From NCBI GenBank assembly GCA_027482245.1, contig JAIXWG010000001.1:1-64000 (forward strand): a DNA stretch of 64,000 bases, read 5' to 3'. The position numbers and the translations under genes were made by a program. This document shows positions 18,631-27,996 of this stretch, one piece after another. Origin of the DNA: Acetobacteraceae bacterium (lineage in GTDB: Bacteria; Pseudomonadota; Alphaproteobacteria; Acetobacterales; Acetobacteraceae). Below the pieces are notes generated by a model that was given only the letters and a program-made list of their open reading frames with translations, was not told the origin of the DNA and did no database searches. How positions within the stretch are numbered: the stretch's first letter is position 1; every line of letters begins with the position of its first letter.

Positions 18631-19885
18631 TGCGAAGCGCCTCGACGGGATCGAGCCGCGCGGCGCGCCAGCTCGGGATGAGGGTGGCCAGCAGCGAGAG
18701 CCCGAAGCCGAGGCCGAGCACCTGCGCGACCTCATGCGGGTTCACCACGGCGGGGATCTGGGTCAGCAGGTAGACGTTCGGGTCGAAGACGGTGGTCCCC
18801 GTCGCGGCCATCAGCGCCTGGCGGATCGCCTCGATGTTCGCGCAGAACAGCAGGCCGAGCCCGAAGCCGAGCACGGTGCCGAGCCCGCCGATCGCGGCAC
18901 CGCAGAGCAGGAAGATGCGCAGCACCGCGAAGCGCCCCGCGCCCATGGTGCGCAGGATGGCGATGTCCCGCCCCTTGTCCTTCACCAGCATGGTGAGCGA
19001 CGAGACGATGTTGAAGGCGGCCACCAGGATGATGAGCGTCAGGATCAGGAACATGACGTTCCGCTGCACCTGCACGATCTGGAAGAAGCCGCTGTTGGCG
19101 TCCTGCCAGTCGGTAATGCGGAGCGACTGTCCCGCCGCGGCGCGGATGGCTTGCGCCGCTTCCGTGACCTGGTCGGGATCGCGCAGATGCACCTCCACCA
19201 GCGTCGCGCTGCGCGGCATCTGGAAGAAAGTCTGCGCGGCGGGCAGGGGCACGAAGGTGAAGCCGGCATCGTAGTCCTGCATGCCGACCTCGAAGATCGC
19301 CGCGACGCGATAGGCGCGGAGCCGCGGCACGGTGCCGAAGACGGTGACGCGCCCGATGGGGGAGACGACCGTCACGCGGTCCCCGACGCCCACGGAAAGC
19401 CGCCGTGCGAGCCCGACGCCGATCAGGATGGCATCGTCGCCCTGGAAATCGGCCAGCGACCCGGCGCGGATGTTCTCCGCCACGATGCGGCGCGCGCGCA
19501 GATCATCGGGCGCGATGCCGCGCAGCAGCCCGCCGGCCGCGCTGCCGCCATCGCTCGTCAGCAGCACCTGGCCTTCGACGATCGGCGTCGCCTGCGCCAC
19601 CATCGGCAGGGCGCGGATGCGCGCGACGATCTCGGGAAAGTTCTCGACCGTGCCGCGTTCGCCGGTGACGCCGAGATGGCCGTTGAGGCCGAGGATCCGC
19701 CCCAGCAATTCCTGCCGGAACCCGCCCATCACGCTGAGCACGACGATCAGCGTCGCGATGCCGAGCGCGATGCCAACCACGGAGAAGCCCGCGATGACGG
19801 AGACGAAGCGCTCCCCCTTCCGCGCCCAGAGGTAGCGGGCCGCGATCGCACGCTCGAAGGGCCCGAAGACGCCGCCCTCAGCCAT
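18623..19885 (-). CDS. lolE: LolC/E-family lipoprotein-releasing permease, second copy
   Basis: 420 residues. MacB-like FtsX permease: an N-terminal membrane segment after [14 protein letters not shown], a large periplasmic domain, and three C-terminal membrane spans (around [19 protein letters not shown], then two more) with [22 protein letters not shown] as the coupling-helix region. It is closely related to the next permease upstream, sharing KGERFVS, GFRQ, GRI-x-GLNGHL and the coupling helix. Naming this copy lolE is arbitrary. It overlaps lolD by 8 nt and its paralogue by 8 nt. Confidence 0.88.
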   Translation of the reverse strand: MAEGGVFGPFERAIAARYLWARKGERFVSVIAGFSVVGIALGIATLIVVLSVMGGFRQELLGRILGLNGHLGVTGERGTVENFPEIVARIRALPMVAQATPIVEGQVLLTSDGGSAAGGLLRGIAPDDLRARRIVAENIRAGSLADFQGDDAILIGVGLARRLSVGVGDRVTVVSPIGRVTVFGTVPRLRAYRVAAIFEVGMQDYDAGFTFVPLPAAQTFFQMPRSATLVEVHLRDPDQVTEAAQAIRAAAGQSLRITDWQDANSGFFQIVQVQRNVMFLILTLIILVAAFNIVSSLTMLVKDKGRDIAILRTMGAGRFAVLRIFLLCGAAIGGLGTVLGFGLGLLFCANIEAIRQALMAATGTTVFDPNVYLLTQIPAVVNPHEVAQVLGLGFGLSLLATLIPSWRAARLDPVEALRNE

Positions 19886-21131
19886 GCCGCAGCGCCTGGG
19901 CGGGATCGATGCGGGCCGCGCGCCAGCTCGGATAGAGCGTCGCGAGGAGGGAGAGCGTGAGCCCCATCACCAACACCTGCACCACCTCCCGCGGGTCCAC
20001 CACCGCCGGAAGCTGCGCCAGGAACAGCAGTTCCTGGCTAAAGAAGGGCGTGCCCCGCAGCGCCAGCACGCCCGCGCGCAGATTCTCGAAGTTCAGGCAG
20101 ACCGTCAGGCCGAGCGCGAAGCCGATCAGCGTGCCGCCGCAACCGACCGATCCGCCGCAGATCAGGAAGATGCGCAGCACCGCGCCGCGCGTGGCACCCA
20201 TGGTGCGCAGGATCGCGATGTCCCGCCCCTTGTCCTTCACCAGCATCGTCAGGCTGGAGATGATGTTGAAGGCGGCGACGAGGATGATCAGCGTCAGGAT
20301 CAGGAACATCACGTTCCGCTCCACCAGCACCGCCGCGTACATGGTGCTGTTGGTGTCCTGCCAGTCGGCGATCCGCAGCGGCTGCCCGGCCAGCGTGCTG
20401 CGCACCGCGTCCGTCACGCCGCGCACCTGCGTCGGGTCCGCCACCAGCAACTCGATCTGGCTGACGGCATCGCCGAGGCCGAAGAAATCCTGCGCGGCGT
20501 CCAGCGGGATGAAGAGGTGGCGGTTGTCGTATTCCGGCATGCCGACATCGAAGAGTGCGACGACCTGGAAGCTGCGGAGCTTCGGTGCGGCGGTGAAGTC
20601 GGCCCCCCTCGCCTGCGGCAGCACCAGGCTGACGCGGTCGCCGACGCGCACGCCCATGCGGATCGCCATCCGCTGGCCCATCACCAGCGCGTCCTGGTCC
20701 TTGAAGTCATCCAGCGTGCCGCGACGCAGGGAATAGGCGATGGTGGTGCGGGCGCGGAGGTCGGCCGGCGCGATGCCGCGCACCAGCGCGCCGGCGGCGC
20801 CGCCGGCCTCGCTCGTCACCAGCAGCTGCCCCTCCACGATCGGCGCCACCTGCGTCAGCCCCGGCAGCGCCCGCAGCCGCGCCACCAGAGCATCCTGCCC
20901 GGGCAGGCGGTTGCCGCTGGCGGGCTGCACGATGAGATGGCCGTTCAGCCCGATGATCCGGCCGACCAGGTCCTGCCGGAAGCCGTTCATCACCGCCATG
21001 ACGATGATCAGCGTGGCGACGCCCAGCGCGATGCCGACCAGGGAGAAGACGGCGATGATGGAGACGAAGCGTTCGCCCTTGCGGGCGCGCAGGTAGCGCA
21101 ACGCGACCGCGCGTTCGAACGCCCCGAACAT
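19878..21131 (-). CDS. lolC: LolC/E-family lipoprotein-releasing permease, first copy
   Basis: 417 residues. Same architecture as its downstream paralogue: one N-terminal span, a periplasmic domain of about 230 residues, and three C-terminal spans, with [16 protein letters not shown] at the nucleotide-binding-domain contact. The start MFGAFERAVALRYLRARKGE lies 2 bp after the proS stop, so lolC is co-transcribed with proS. The two permeases probably form a heterodimer with LolD as in LolCDE; a homodimer of each is also possible. The symbol lolC is by position only. Confidence 0.88.
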   Translation of the reverse strand: MFGAFERAVALRYLRARKGERFVSIIAVFSLVGIALGVATLIIVMAVMNGFRQDLVGRIIGLNGHLIVQPASGNRLPGQDALVARLRALPGLTQVAPIVEGQLLVTSEAGGAAGALVRGIAPADLRARTTIAYSLRRGTLDDFKDQDALVMGQRMAIRMGVRVGDRVSLVLPQARGADFTAAPKLRSFQVVALFDVGMPEYDNRHLFIPLDAAQDFFGLGDAVSQIELLVADPTQVRGVTDAVRSTLAGQPLRIADWQDTNSTMYAAVLVERNVMFLILTLIILVAAFNIISSLTMLVKDKGRDIAILRTMGATRGAVLRIFLICGGSVGCGGTLIGFALGLTVCLNFENLRAGVLALRGTPFFSQELLFLAQLPAVVDPREVVQVLVMGLTLSLLATLYPSWRAARIDPAQALRHG

Positions 21132-21133
21132 GC

Positions 21134-22438
21134 TCAGCCCAGGATTTTCGTCAGGGCATCCTCGGGCGAGACTTCCTGCTTCTCCCCCGTCGCGCGGCGC
21201 TTCAGCTCCACCACGCCATTGGCCGCGCCCCGCGGGCCGACCGTGACCTGCCAGGGATGGCCCATCAGGTCGGCATCGGCGAATTTCGGGCCCGCACGCT
21301 CGCTGCGGTCGTCATAGAGGCTCTCGGGGATCGCGGCGTACATGCGCTCGGAGAGCGCGTCGCAGGCGGCGTCACCCTGCTTCAGGTTGATGACGACGGC
21401 CTTGAAGGGCGCGACCGCATCCGGCCACTTGATGCCCTGCTCGTCGTGGTTGGCCTCGATCGTCGCGCCGACCAGGCGGGACACGCCGATGCCGTAGCTG
21501 CCCATCTCCGGCACCACGGTCTTGCCATCCGGCCCCTGCACGGACAGCCCCATGGCGGCGGAGTACTTGGTACCGAAATAGAAGATGTGGCCGACCTCGA
21601 TGCCGCGGGCGGAGACGCGCTTGGCTTCCGGCACCTGTTCCCAGGCGGCGGGGTCGTGCATCTCCTCGGTCGCGGCGTAGTGGCTGGTCCAGGCATCGAC
21701 GGCCGGCGCCAGGTCCGCGCCATAGTCCGGCGCGCTCGCCAGCGCGTTCATGTCGAGCAGGTCCTGGCTGACGAAGACCTGGGATTCCCCCGTCTCCGCC
21801 AGGATGATGAATTCGTGGGACAGGTTGCCGCCGATCGGCCCGGTGTCCGCGCGCATCGGCACGGCCTTCAGCCCCATCCGCGCGAAGGTGCGGAGATAGG
21901 CCAGGAACATCTGGCGGTAGCTGTGCTGCGCGCCTTCCTTCGTCAGGTCGAAGGAATAGGCGTCCTTCATCAGGAACTCGCGTCCGCGCATCACGCCGAA
22001 GCGGGGGCGCACCTCGTCCCGGAACTTCCACTGGATGTGGTAGAGGTTGCGCGGCAGGTCGCGGTAGCTCTTCGCATAGCCCCGGAAGAGGTCGGTTACC
22101 ATCTCCTCGTTCGTGGGCCCGTAGAGGCATTCACGGTCATGCCGGTCCCGCAGGCGCAGCATCTCCGGCCCATAGGCGTCGTAGCGGCCGGACTGGCGCC
22201 AGAGGTCGGCCGACTGGATCGTCGGCATCAGGATCTCCTGCGCTCCGGCGCGGTCCTGCTCCTCCCGCACGATCTGCTCGATCTTCTGCAGCACGCGCCA
22301 GCCCAGTGGCAGCCAGGCATAGATGCCGGCGGAGGTCTGCCGCACGAGCCCCGCGCGCAGCATGAGCCGGTGGGAGGCGATGGTCGCCTCCGCCGGGGTT
22401 TCCTTCAGGGTGGGGAGGAAGGCACGGGAGAGGCGCAA
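21134..22438 (-). CDS. proS: Prolyl-tRNA synthetase, short (alphaproteobacterial) type
   Basis: 434 residues. Class II aminoacyl-tRNA synthetase charging tRNA-Pro. Motif 2 is in [18 protein letters not shown] followed by LMKDAYSFD. Motif 3 is [18 protein letters not shown]. The ~180-residue YbaK-type editing insertion of E. coli ProS is absent, as usual for Alphaproteobacteria, so free-standing ProXp-type editing would have to be elsewhere. It lies 2 bp upstream of the lol genes. Upstream is a 416-bp non-coding gap containing a strong terminator at 22638-22670, so proS should have its own promoter or be controlled by read-through. Confidence 0.96.
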   Translation of the reverse strand: MRLSRAFLPTLKETPAEATIASHRLMLRAGLVRQTSAGIYAWLPLGWRVLQKIEQIVREEQDRAGAQEILMPTIQSADLWRQSGRYDAYGPEMLRLRDRHDRECLYGPTNEEMVTDLFRGYAKSYRDLPRNLYHIQWKFRDEVRPRFGVMRGREFLMKDAYSFDLTKEGAQHSYRQMFLAYLRTFARMGLKAVPMRADTGPIGGNLSHEFIILAETGESQVFVSQDLLDMNALASAPDYGADLAPAVDAWTSHYAATEEMHDPAAWEQVPEAKRVSARGIEVGHIFYFGTKYSAAMGLSVQGPDGKTVVPEMGSYGIGVSRLVGATIEANHDEQGIKWPDAVAPFKAVVINLKQGDAACDALSERMYAAIPESLYDDRSERAGPKFADADLMGHPWQVTVGPRGAANGVVELKRRATGEKQEVSPEDALTKILG

Positions 22439-22577
22439 GGGGCGGATCCTCAGCGGAGGTCAGGGGCGCATACCTAGCCCGCCGAGCGTCTGACGGGAAC
22501 AGTGCGGCCCGAGGACGCCGCTCGTGCTGCACCGCAGCAACAAATGTTCGCGTTGACCCCGGTTTTCGGCAAGGAAA

Positions 22578-22593
22578 GAGCGAAAAAACGCTC
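22578..22593. repeat. Small A-loop hairpin upstream of proS
   Basis: A perfect 5-bp stem GAGCG/CGCTC closes a six-A loop (six T on the proS strand), in the segment between the terminator at 22638 and the proS start. It lies about 140 nt upstream of the proS ATG and could be part of its leader; function unknown. Confidence 0.4.
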
Positions 22594-22637
22594 CGCCGCT
22601 TAAGAAACCCCTTCCCAGCGGCTTGGGGGGCGGGTAC

Positions 22638-22670
22638 AAAAAAAACGGGCAGCACCTTAGGTGCCGCCCG
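22638..22670 (-). terminator. Intrinsic terminator upstream of proS
   Basis: On the minus strand: a 5-bp plus 5-bp GC-rich stem with one mismatch and a 3-nt loop (22646-22670), followed directly by eight T (22645-22638). This is the clearest Rho-independent terminator in the window. It lies 185 bp after the stop of the DUF1467 gene and 200 bp before proS. Confidence 0.8.
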
Positions 22671-22799
22671 AGTTTAGGGAGGAAACGCCAGTCACACGGC
22701 AGAGAGAGGATCAACCTCTCCCTGGACCCCAATGTGGCTCTGCTTACCAAGGTGGCACAACAGAAAACGCCACCGCCGGAAGCCAAAAAACAGGCTTCC
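22638..22799 (-). ncRNA. Candidate small RNA or structured leader/3'UTR
   Basis: Read on the minus strand, this lower-GC segment holds three hairpins in a row and then the terminator: GGAAGCC / GGCTTCC with 8-nt loop (22799-22778), GGTGGC / GCCACC with 12-nt loop (22774-22751), GAGAGG / CCTCTC with 5-nt loop (22720-22704), and the stem plus eight T at 22670-22638. No reading frame of note is present. It could be an independent sRNA, a 3'UTR of the DUF1467 transcript, or an attenuator for proS. I found no convincing promoter. I do not recognise a known RNA family. Confidence 0.4.
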
Positions 22800-22854
22800 A
22801 GAAAAAAACTGCGCGTTTTACGGGCGGCACCCGCGGGGAGGCGGGTTGGCCGCC

Positions 22855-23163
22855 TTAATTTTGTGCACGGCTCGGTGCCACACCCGGAATCGGGCTCGAC
22901 TGCTCCGGCCCGCCATAGGCCCACCAGCCATCCCGGAAGCTGATCAGGTCCGTCGCCATCAGCCCCCAGGCCGCCAGCCAGAACACCGCGGCCAGCACGG
23001 AGGTGCCGACCACCTTCAGGCCGAGGCGCGGATTCGCCGGCGCGCCGCGCCAGCCCCCTTCCTCCACCTCCGTATCCCGCGGCCGTGCGCCGATCGGCAG
23101 CACGCAGAACAGGGCGACCCACCACAGCAGCAGGTAGGTCACCACGCCCGTGAACCAGTCCAT
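22855..23163 (-). CDS. DUF1467 family membrane protein
   Basis: 102 residues. Two membrane spans are predicted: about residues 5-24 (VVTYLLLWWVALFCVLPIG) and 50-72 (VVGTSVLAAVFWLAAWGLMA), with a polar loop GARPRDTEVEEG between. This matches the short DUF1467 family that in Alphaproteobacteria is regularly found between rnj and proS, as here. Function unknown. It starts 49 bp after the RNase J stop and is probably co-transcribed with it. Its TAA stop is followed at once by a GC-rich imperfect hairpin (22825-22854). Confidence 0.87.
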   Translation of the reverse strand: MDWFTGVVTYLLLWWVALFCVLPIGARPRDTEVEEGGWRGAPANPRLGLKVVGTSVLAAVFWLAAWGLMATDLISFRDGWWAYGGPEQSSPIPGVAPSRAQN

Positions 23164-23212
23164 GATCCCTCATCCCCTCCCCGGGGCCGTGCGCCCCGGG
23201 GTTCTCGCCGGC

Positions 23213-24853
23213 CTAAACCCGCAGCAGATGCACCTCGACCGAGGGCCGCTTGCGCAGCCGGCGGCCGACGGCCTTGCGGACGGCACTGCGCGCGGCTTCC
23301 CGCAGCAGCCCATCCTCCCGCCGCGTCGCGCTCGGCATCTCGGTCACGGCGCGGGCCAGGTCGGCGGCGATCTGGGCCGGCTCCTCCCCGAACCCGTCGA
23401 AGAGGCCCGGCGCCGAGATCTGCGGCTGGCCGAGCACGCGGCCCGACCCGTCCACCGCGAAGCTCGCCACCACGACGCCGTTCATCAGCATCTTCTTCCG
23501 CGCGGCCAGCACATCGCCATCCAGCGGCAGCAGGCGGTCCCCATCGATGGCGAGCCGCCCGACCGGCACGCTCTCGATCGTCTCCACCGGGCCGGGCGAC
23601 AGGCGCAGCACGTCGCCGTCCTCGATCACATGGGCGATCGCGCCCAGGCTCTCCGCCAGGTTCGCGTGCTCGTTCATGTGGCGCCATTCCCCATGCACCG
23701 GCACGCAGTATTTCGGCTTCACCAGCTGGTACAGGCGCTTCAGCTCATCCCGCGCCGGGTGGCCGGAGACATGCACCATGTGGTCATCCGCCGTCATGAC
23801 ATCGACGCCGGCGCGGCTCAGCTCGTCCTGCACGCGCAGGATCGCCCGCTCATTCCCCGGGATCATGCGGGAGGAGAAGATCACCGTATCCCCCTCCCCC
23901 ATCGAGATGTGGGGATGGGTGTCGGCCGCGATCTTGGACATGGCGCTGCGCGGCTCGCCCTGGCTGCCGGTGCAGATCACCACCAGCTTGTCGTCCGGCA
24001 CGTCCTCGGCGTCCTCCTCCGACAGGAAGGGGGGGATGTCGCGGAGGTAGCCGCACTCCCGCGCCGCGGCCTCGGCGTTGCGCAGGCTGCGGCCGAACAG
24101 CGCCACCTCCCGCCCCGCCGCGCGGGCGGCGACGGCCACCGATTCGACGCGGGCCAGGTTGGTGGCGAAGCAGGTCACGGCGATGCGGCCGCGCTTGATG
24201 CCCTTGATCAGGGCGGTCATGTTCCGCCGCACCTCGGCCTCGCTGCCCGAATGGCCCTCGACCAGCGCATTGGTGCTGTCGCAGACCATGGCGAGCACGC
24301 CTTCCTGCCCGAAGCGGGCGAAGGCTTCCTCATCCGTCGGCGGGCCGATCAGGGGCTGGGGGTCCAGCTTCCAGTCGCCGGTGTGCAGCACGTTGCCGTA
24401 CTTCGTCCGGATCGCCAGCGCCTGCGCTTCCGGGACGGAATGCGACACGCGCAGGAACTGCAGGTCGAAGCTCCCCACCTCGAACCGCCCGCCCGGCGGC
24501 ACGACGTTGACCTTCACCTGCGGGCCAAGGCCCGCTTCGCCCAGCTTGCGGCGCAGCACCGCGGCGACGAAGGGCGTGCACCAGATCTCGCAGCGCAGCT
24601 GCCGCCACAGATGCGCGACCGCGCCCACATGGTCCTCATGCGCATGGGTGATGACCAGGCCCTGCAGCCGGTCCCGCCGTTCCGCCAGCCAGGCGGGGTC
24701 CGGCACCATCACCTCCACCTCCGGATGCTCCGGCCCCCCGAAGCCGAGGCCGCAATCCACCGCCAGCAGGTCACCGTCGCATCGGTAGACGTTGAGGTTG
24801 AGTCCGATCTCCCCCGTCCCGCCGAGCGGGATGAAGGCCAGGTCTCCATTCAT
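23213..24853 (-). CDS. rnj: Ribonuclease J
   Basis: 546 residues from the ATG at 24853 (GGAAGA upstream, and the protein then starts MNGDLAFIPLGGTGEIG as in homologues). A GTG at 24907 would add 18 residues that look non-native. It is a metallo-beta-lactamase/beta-CASP nuclease with zinc motif HAHEDH at 70-75, then HTGDWKLD and SGHPARDELKRL, and a C-terminal domain. It acts in mRNA decay and rRNA processing as a 5'-3' exonuclease or endonuclease. It is followed by the DUF1467 gene and preceded by coaX with a 149-bp gap that may hold a promoter. Confidence 0.95.
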   Translation of the reverse strand: MNGDLAFIPLGGTGEIGLNLNVYRCDGDLLAVDCGLGFGGPEHPEVEVMVPDPAWLAERRDRLQGLVITHAHEDHVGAVAHLWRQLRCEIWCTPFVAAVLRRKLGEAGLGPQVKVNVVPPGGRFEVGSFDLQFLRVSHSVPEAQALAIRTKYGNVLHTGDWKLDPQPLIGPPTDEEAFARFGQEGVLAMVCDSTNALVEGHSGSEAEVRRNMTALIKGIKRGRIAVTCFATNLARVESVAVAARAAGREVALFGRSLRNAEAAARECGYLRDIPPFLSEEDAEDVPDDKLVVICTGSQGEPRSAMSKIAADTHPHISMGEGDTVIFSSRMIPGNERAILRVQDELSRAGVDVMTADDHMVHVSGHPARDELKRLYQLVKPKYCVPVHGEWRHMNEHANLAESLGAIAHVIEDGDVLRLSPGPVETIESVPVGRLAIDGDRLLPLDGDVLAARKKMLMNGVVVASFAVDGSGRVLGQPQISAPGLFDGFGEEPAQIAADLARAVTEMPSATRREDGLLREAARSAVRKAVGRRLRKRPSVEVHLLRV

Positions 24854-25002
24854 GTTGTTCTTCCAGTTCTCAGTCGGTTCAGTCGTCGTCGTCTGGAAGC
24901 GATCCACCCGCCCGGACCCCTCGGTCGGGGCCGGATGGCGCTTCCTGGTCGTTTCGGGGCGCGACGCTGACCGGGCCGAGGGGGCTGGGTGCAGCCCTCG
25001 CC

Positions 25003-25818
25003 TCAGGGGTCGTCGCGTCGCGCGGTCCGCGTGAAGATGGGGGCGGGATTGCGCAGCGCCAACAGGCGCAGCCCGTCCAAGGTCGTATCCTGGTCCGTCG
25101 TCTCGATCACCGTGGTGCCCTCCGCAAACAGGGGAGCCAGGCCGCCGGTCGCGATCACCTTCAGGCGATCATCCACCGCTTCCTCCTGCTCCGCCCTGAT
25201 TCGCGCGACGATCCCCTCGATCAATCCGACATACCCCCAATAGATGCCGGACTGCATCGCCGCCACCGTATTCCGCCCGACGACGGCCTGCGGACGCCCG
25301 ATGCCGATCCGCGGCAGCCGCGCCGCGGCGCGGTGCAGCGCCTCGATCGAGAGGTTGATGCCCGGCGCGATCACGCCGCCGAGGTAGGCGCCGTCCTTCG
25401 CCACCACGTCGAAGGTGGTCGCCGTGCCGAAATCGATGACGATCAGCGGCCCCTTGTAGCGTTCATGCGCGGCCAGCGCGTTCAGCAGCCGGTCGGCGCC
25501 GACCTCATGCGGCGCATCGACGCGGATGTCGAAGCCCCAGTCGAGGTTGGCGCGCGCGATGAGCGGCTCGCAGTCGAACCATTCGCGGGTCAGGCGGCGC
25601 AGGTTGTACAGCGCGGCCGGCACCACCGTGCCGATCACGCAGCGCTCGATGTCATGCGGCTTCAGCCCGGCATGCTGCAGCAGCGTCAGCAGCCACACCG
25701 CGTATTCGTCAGAGGTACGTTCCGCATCGGTGCGGATGCGCCAGCGGCCGCGCCATTCCTGGCCGTCATGCACCGCGAAGACGACATTGGTATTGCCCGC
25801 ATCGATCGCCAGCAGCAT
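25003..25818 (-). CDS. coaX: Type III pantothenate kinase
   Basis: 271 residues. ASKHA-fold kinase that phosphorylates pantothenate, the first step of CoA synthesis. The N-terminal phosphate loop [14 protein letters not shown] is at 6-19, [11 protein letters not shown] is in the middle, then [11 protein letters not shown] and GGVIAPGI. The length matches the family (about 255-270). It lies 6 bp downstream of birA, the usual partner in Alphaproteobacteria. Type III enzymes are not inhibited by CoA (family knowledge). Confidence 0.95.
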   Translation of the reverse strand: MLLAIDAGNTNVVFAVHDGQEWRGRWRIRTDAERTSDEYAVWLLTLLQHAGLKPHDIERCVIGTVVPAALYNLRRLTREWFDCEPLIARANLDWGFDIRVDAPHEVGADRLLNALAAHERYKGPLIVIDFGTATTFDVVAKDGAYLGGVIAPGINLSIEALHRAAARLPRIGIGRPQAVVGRNTVAAMQSGIYWGYVGLIEGIVARIRAEQEEAVDDRLKVIATGGLAPLFAEGTTVIETTDQDTTLDGLRLLALRNPAPIFTRTARRDDP

Positions 25819-25824
25819 CGCTTC

Positions 25825-26565
25825 CTACCTCGTCTCCCCGCCGACCTCGCCGGAGGACAGGGCCTGGATGCGCCCCTCCCCGGCCAGCAGCAGGCTGCCG
25901 TCCGCCGCCAGGCCGGCATAGGTCCCGGCGCGGCCATCCCGCATCGTCAGCTTCTGCCCGAGGACGGGGCCGCGGGCCACCCAGGCCTCCCGGATCGCGC
26001 CAAAGCCCTGGGTCGCCAGCACGCCGCGCCAATGGTCGATCGCGGCCAGCACCCGGGCCGCGACGGATCGGGGATCGGGCGCCGGCTGGCCCGGCTGCGC
26101 CAGGCAGGCCGTGGCCCGGCCCGTCACGGCAGGCGCCACGGCCAGGTTGGCGCCCATGCCGAGGATGATCCACTCGACCCGGCCTGCCGCATCGGCGGCG
26201 CTGTCGGTCAGGATGCCCGCGACCTTCGCGCCATCCAGCAGCAGGTCGTTCGGCCATTTGGCGGAGAGCCTGGCGTCCGGCGGCACATCCGGCGCCAGCG
26301 CATCATGCAGCGCGACGGCCGACAGAAGCGCCCATTGCCCGACATCACGCGCCGGCCCGCCCGGCCGCAGCAGCACGGAGAGGAAGAGGTTGCCCGCCGG
26401 GCTGTCCCAGGCCCGCCCGTCCCGCCCCCGCCCCGCGGTCTGCCGCAGCGCCAGGATGGCGATCCCCTCCGGCTCCCCGGCCGCGGCCAGGCGCAGCAGG
26501 GGATCGGTGGTGGAGGTCAGGCTTTCATGAACCCGCAGCCGCCAGCCGGCCGGCGGCAGCGTCAT
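25825..26565 (-). CDS. birA: Biotin--[acetyl-CoA-carboxylase] ligase
   Basis: 246 residues. Catalytic domain motif GRGRDGRAWDSPAGNLFLS with the biotinyl-AMP loop, then KWPNDLLLDGAKVAGIL and GMGANLAV. The N-terminal DNA-binding domain of E. coli BirA is absent, so it should be a ligase only and not a repressor. It starts 7 bp after the nuoN stop, at the end of the nuo operon, with coaX 6 bp downstream. It attaches biotin to carboxylase carrier proteins in the cytoplasm. Confidence 0.94.
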   Translation of the reverse strand: MTLPPAGWRLRVHESLTSTTDPLLRLAAAGEPEGIAILALRQTAGRGRDGRAWDSPAGNLFLSVLLRPGGPARDVGQWALLSAVALHDALAPDVPPDARLSAKWPNDLLLDGAKVAGILTDSAADAAGRVEWIILGMGANLAVAPAVTGRATACLAQPGQPAPDPRSVAARVLAAIDHWRGVLATQGFGAIREAWVARGPVLGQKLTMRDGRAGTYAGLAADGSLLLAGEGRIQALSSGEVGGETR

Positions 26566-26572
26566 GCGCGCC

Positions 26573-27991
26573 TCATCCGGCCAGGGCAGCGACAGCCGCC
26601 TGCGCGGCCGCGATGATCGGGGCCGGGAACAGGAAGAACAGCAGGGTCAGCAGGCCCGTGCCGGCCATCACCACGGTGACGCCCGCCGTGCGCGGGTCGA
26701 GCGGCGCTTCCGCCGCGTCGAAGTACATCACCTTGATGATGCGGAGGTAGTAGTAGCTGCCGACGACGCTGGTGAAGACGCCGATCAGCGCCAGCACCCA
26801 GAAGCCTTCCTGCACGGCGGCGAGGAAGACGTAGAGCTTGCCGAAGAAGCCGGCCATCGGCGGCACGCCCGCCATGGAGAACATGAAGATCGCCATCCAC
26901 AGCGCCATCTGCGGATCCGTGCGGCCGAGGCCCGCCAGATCTTCCACCTGTTCCAGGGCGCGGCCGTTGCGGCGCATCGCCACCAGCACCGCGAAGGTGC
27001 CGAGGTTCATGACCAGGTAGATCGCCATGTAGACCAGCACGCCGCGGAAGCCGCCATCGGTCGCGACCGCCAGGCCCATCAGCGCGTAGCCGACATGGCC
27101 GATCGAGGAGTAGGCCATCAGCCGCTTGATGTTCTTCTGCGTCAGCGCCGCGAAGGCGCCGAGCAGCATGGAGCCCGCGGAGGCGAACCAGATCACCTGC
27201 TGCCACTGCGCCGCCAGGTCACCGAAGGGCCCGGCGAGCACGCGCATCAGCAGCGCGATGGCGGCGATCTTCGGCGCAGTGGCGAAGAAGGCCGTCACCG
27301 GCGTCGGCGCGCCTTCATAGACGTCGGGCGTCCACATGTGGAACGGCACCGCGCTGATCTTGAAGCAGAGGCCGGCGAGCACGAAGACGAGCCCGATGAT
27401 CAGCCCCATCCCCACCTGGCCGGAGGACAGCGCATCCGCCAGCCGGTCGAAATTGGTCGTGCCCGCGAAGCCATAGACCAGCGAGGAGCCATAGAGCAGC
27501 AGGCCGGAGGCCAGCGCGCCCAGCACGAAATACTTGAGGCCCGCCTCCGCGCTGCGGGGATTGTCGCGGTCGAAGGCGGCGATGACGTAGAGCGAGAGGG
27601 AGAGCAGCTCGAGCCCGATATAGAGGCTCATCAGGTCATTGGCGGAGACCATGACCAGCATGCCCTGCGCCGCGAACAGCATCAGCACCGCATATTCGAA
27701 GCGGTCGATGCCGGCCTTGGTGTTGAAGTCCAGCGCCAGCACCAGCGCCAGCGCCGCCCCCAGCAGGATCAGCACCTTGGCGAAGCGGGAGAAGCCGTCC
27801 GAGACATACTGGCCCATGAAGGCCGTGCCTTCCGACTGCCCCAGCACCAGCGCCGCGGTCAGCACAAGCGCGCCGATCACCGCCATGGAGACGGGGAAGA
27901 AGGTGTCCTTCTTCGGGATGACGCCACCCGCGAGGATGAGCAGGCCGGAGAGGCCGAGCACGATCTCCGGCAGCGCGAGGGTCCAGTTCAT
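26573..27991 (-). CDS. nuoN: NADH-quinone oxidoreductase subunit N
   Basis: 472 residues from ATG 27991 (MNWTLALPEIVLGLSG). A GTG at 28000 in a GTGA overlap with the nuoM stop is an equally possible start and adds three residues. It is an antiporter-like membrane subunit of complex I with about 14 spans. The conserved core QKNIKRLMAYSSIGHVGYAL has the key Lys and the TM7-8 region. It pumps protons in the membrane arm. It is the last nuo gene; birA follows after 7 bp. Confidence 0.95.
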   Translation of the reverse strand: MNWTLALPEIVLGLSGLLILAGGVIPKKDTFFPVSMAVIGALVLTAALVLGQSEGTAFMGQYVSDGFSRFAKVLILLGAALALVLALDFNTKAGIDRFEYAVLMLFAAQGMLVMVSANDLMSLYIGLELLSLSLYVIAAFDRDNPRSAEAGLKYFVLGALASGLLLYGSSLVYGFAGTTNFDRLADALSSGQVGMGLIIGLVFVLAGLCFKISAVPFHMWTPDVYEGAPTPVTAFFATAPKIAAIALLMRVLAGPFGDLAAQWQQVIWFASAGSMLLGAFAALTQKNIKRLMAYSSIGHVGYALMGLAVATDGGFRGVLVYMAIYLVMNLGTFAVLVAMRRNGRALEQVEDLAGLGRTDPQMALWMAIFMFSMAGVPPMAGFFGKLYVFLAAVQEGFWVLALIGVFTSVVGSYYYLRIIKVMYFDAAEAPLDPRTAGVTVVMAGTGLLTLLFFLFPAPIIAAAQAAVAALAG

Positions 27992-27996
27992 CGGGC

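Noticed and set aside
22623..22943. Plus-strand small protein in the DUF1467-proS gap
   Set aside because: Lies over the terminator and hairpins and antisense to DUF1467; no ribosome site or recognisable sequence.
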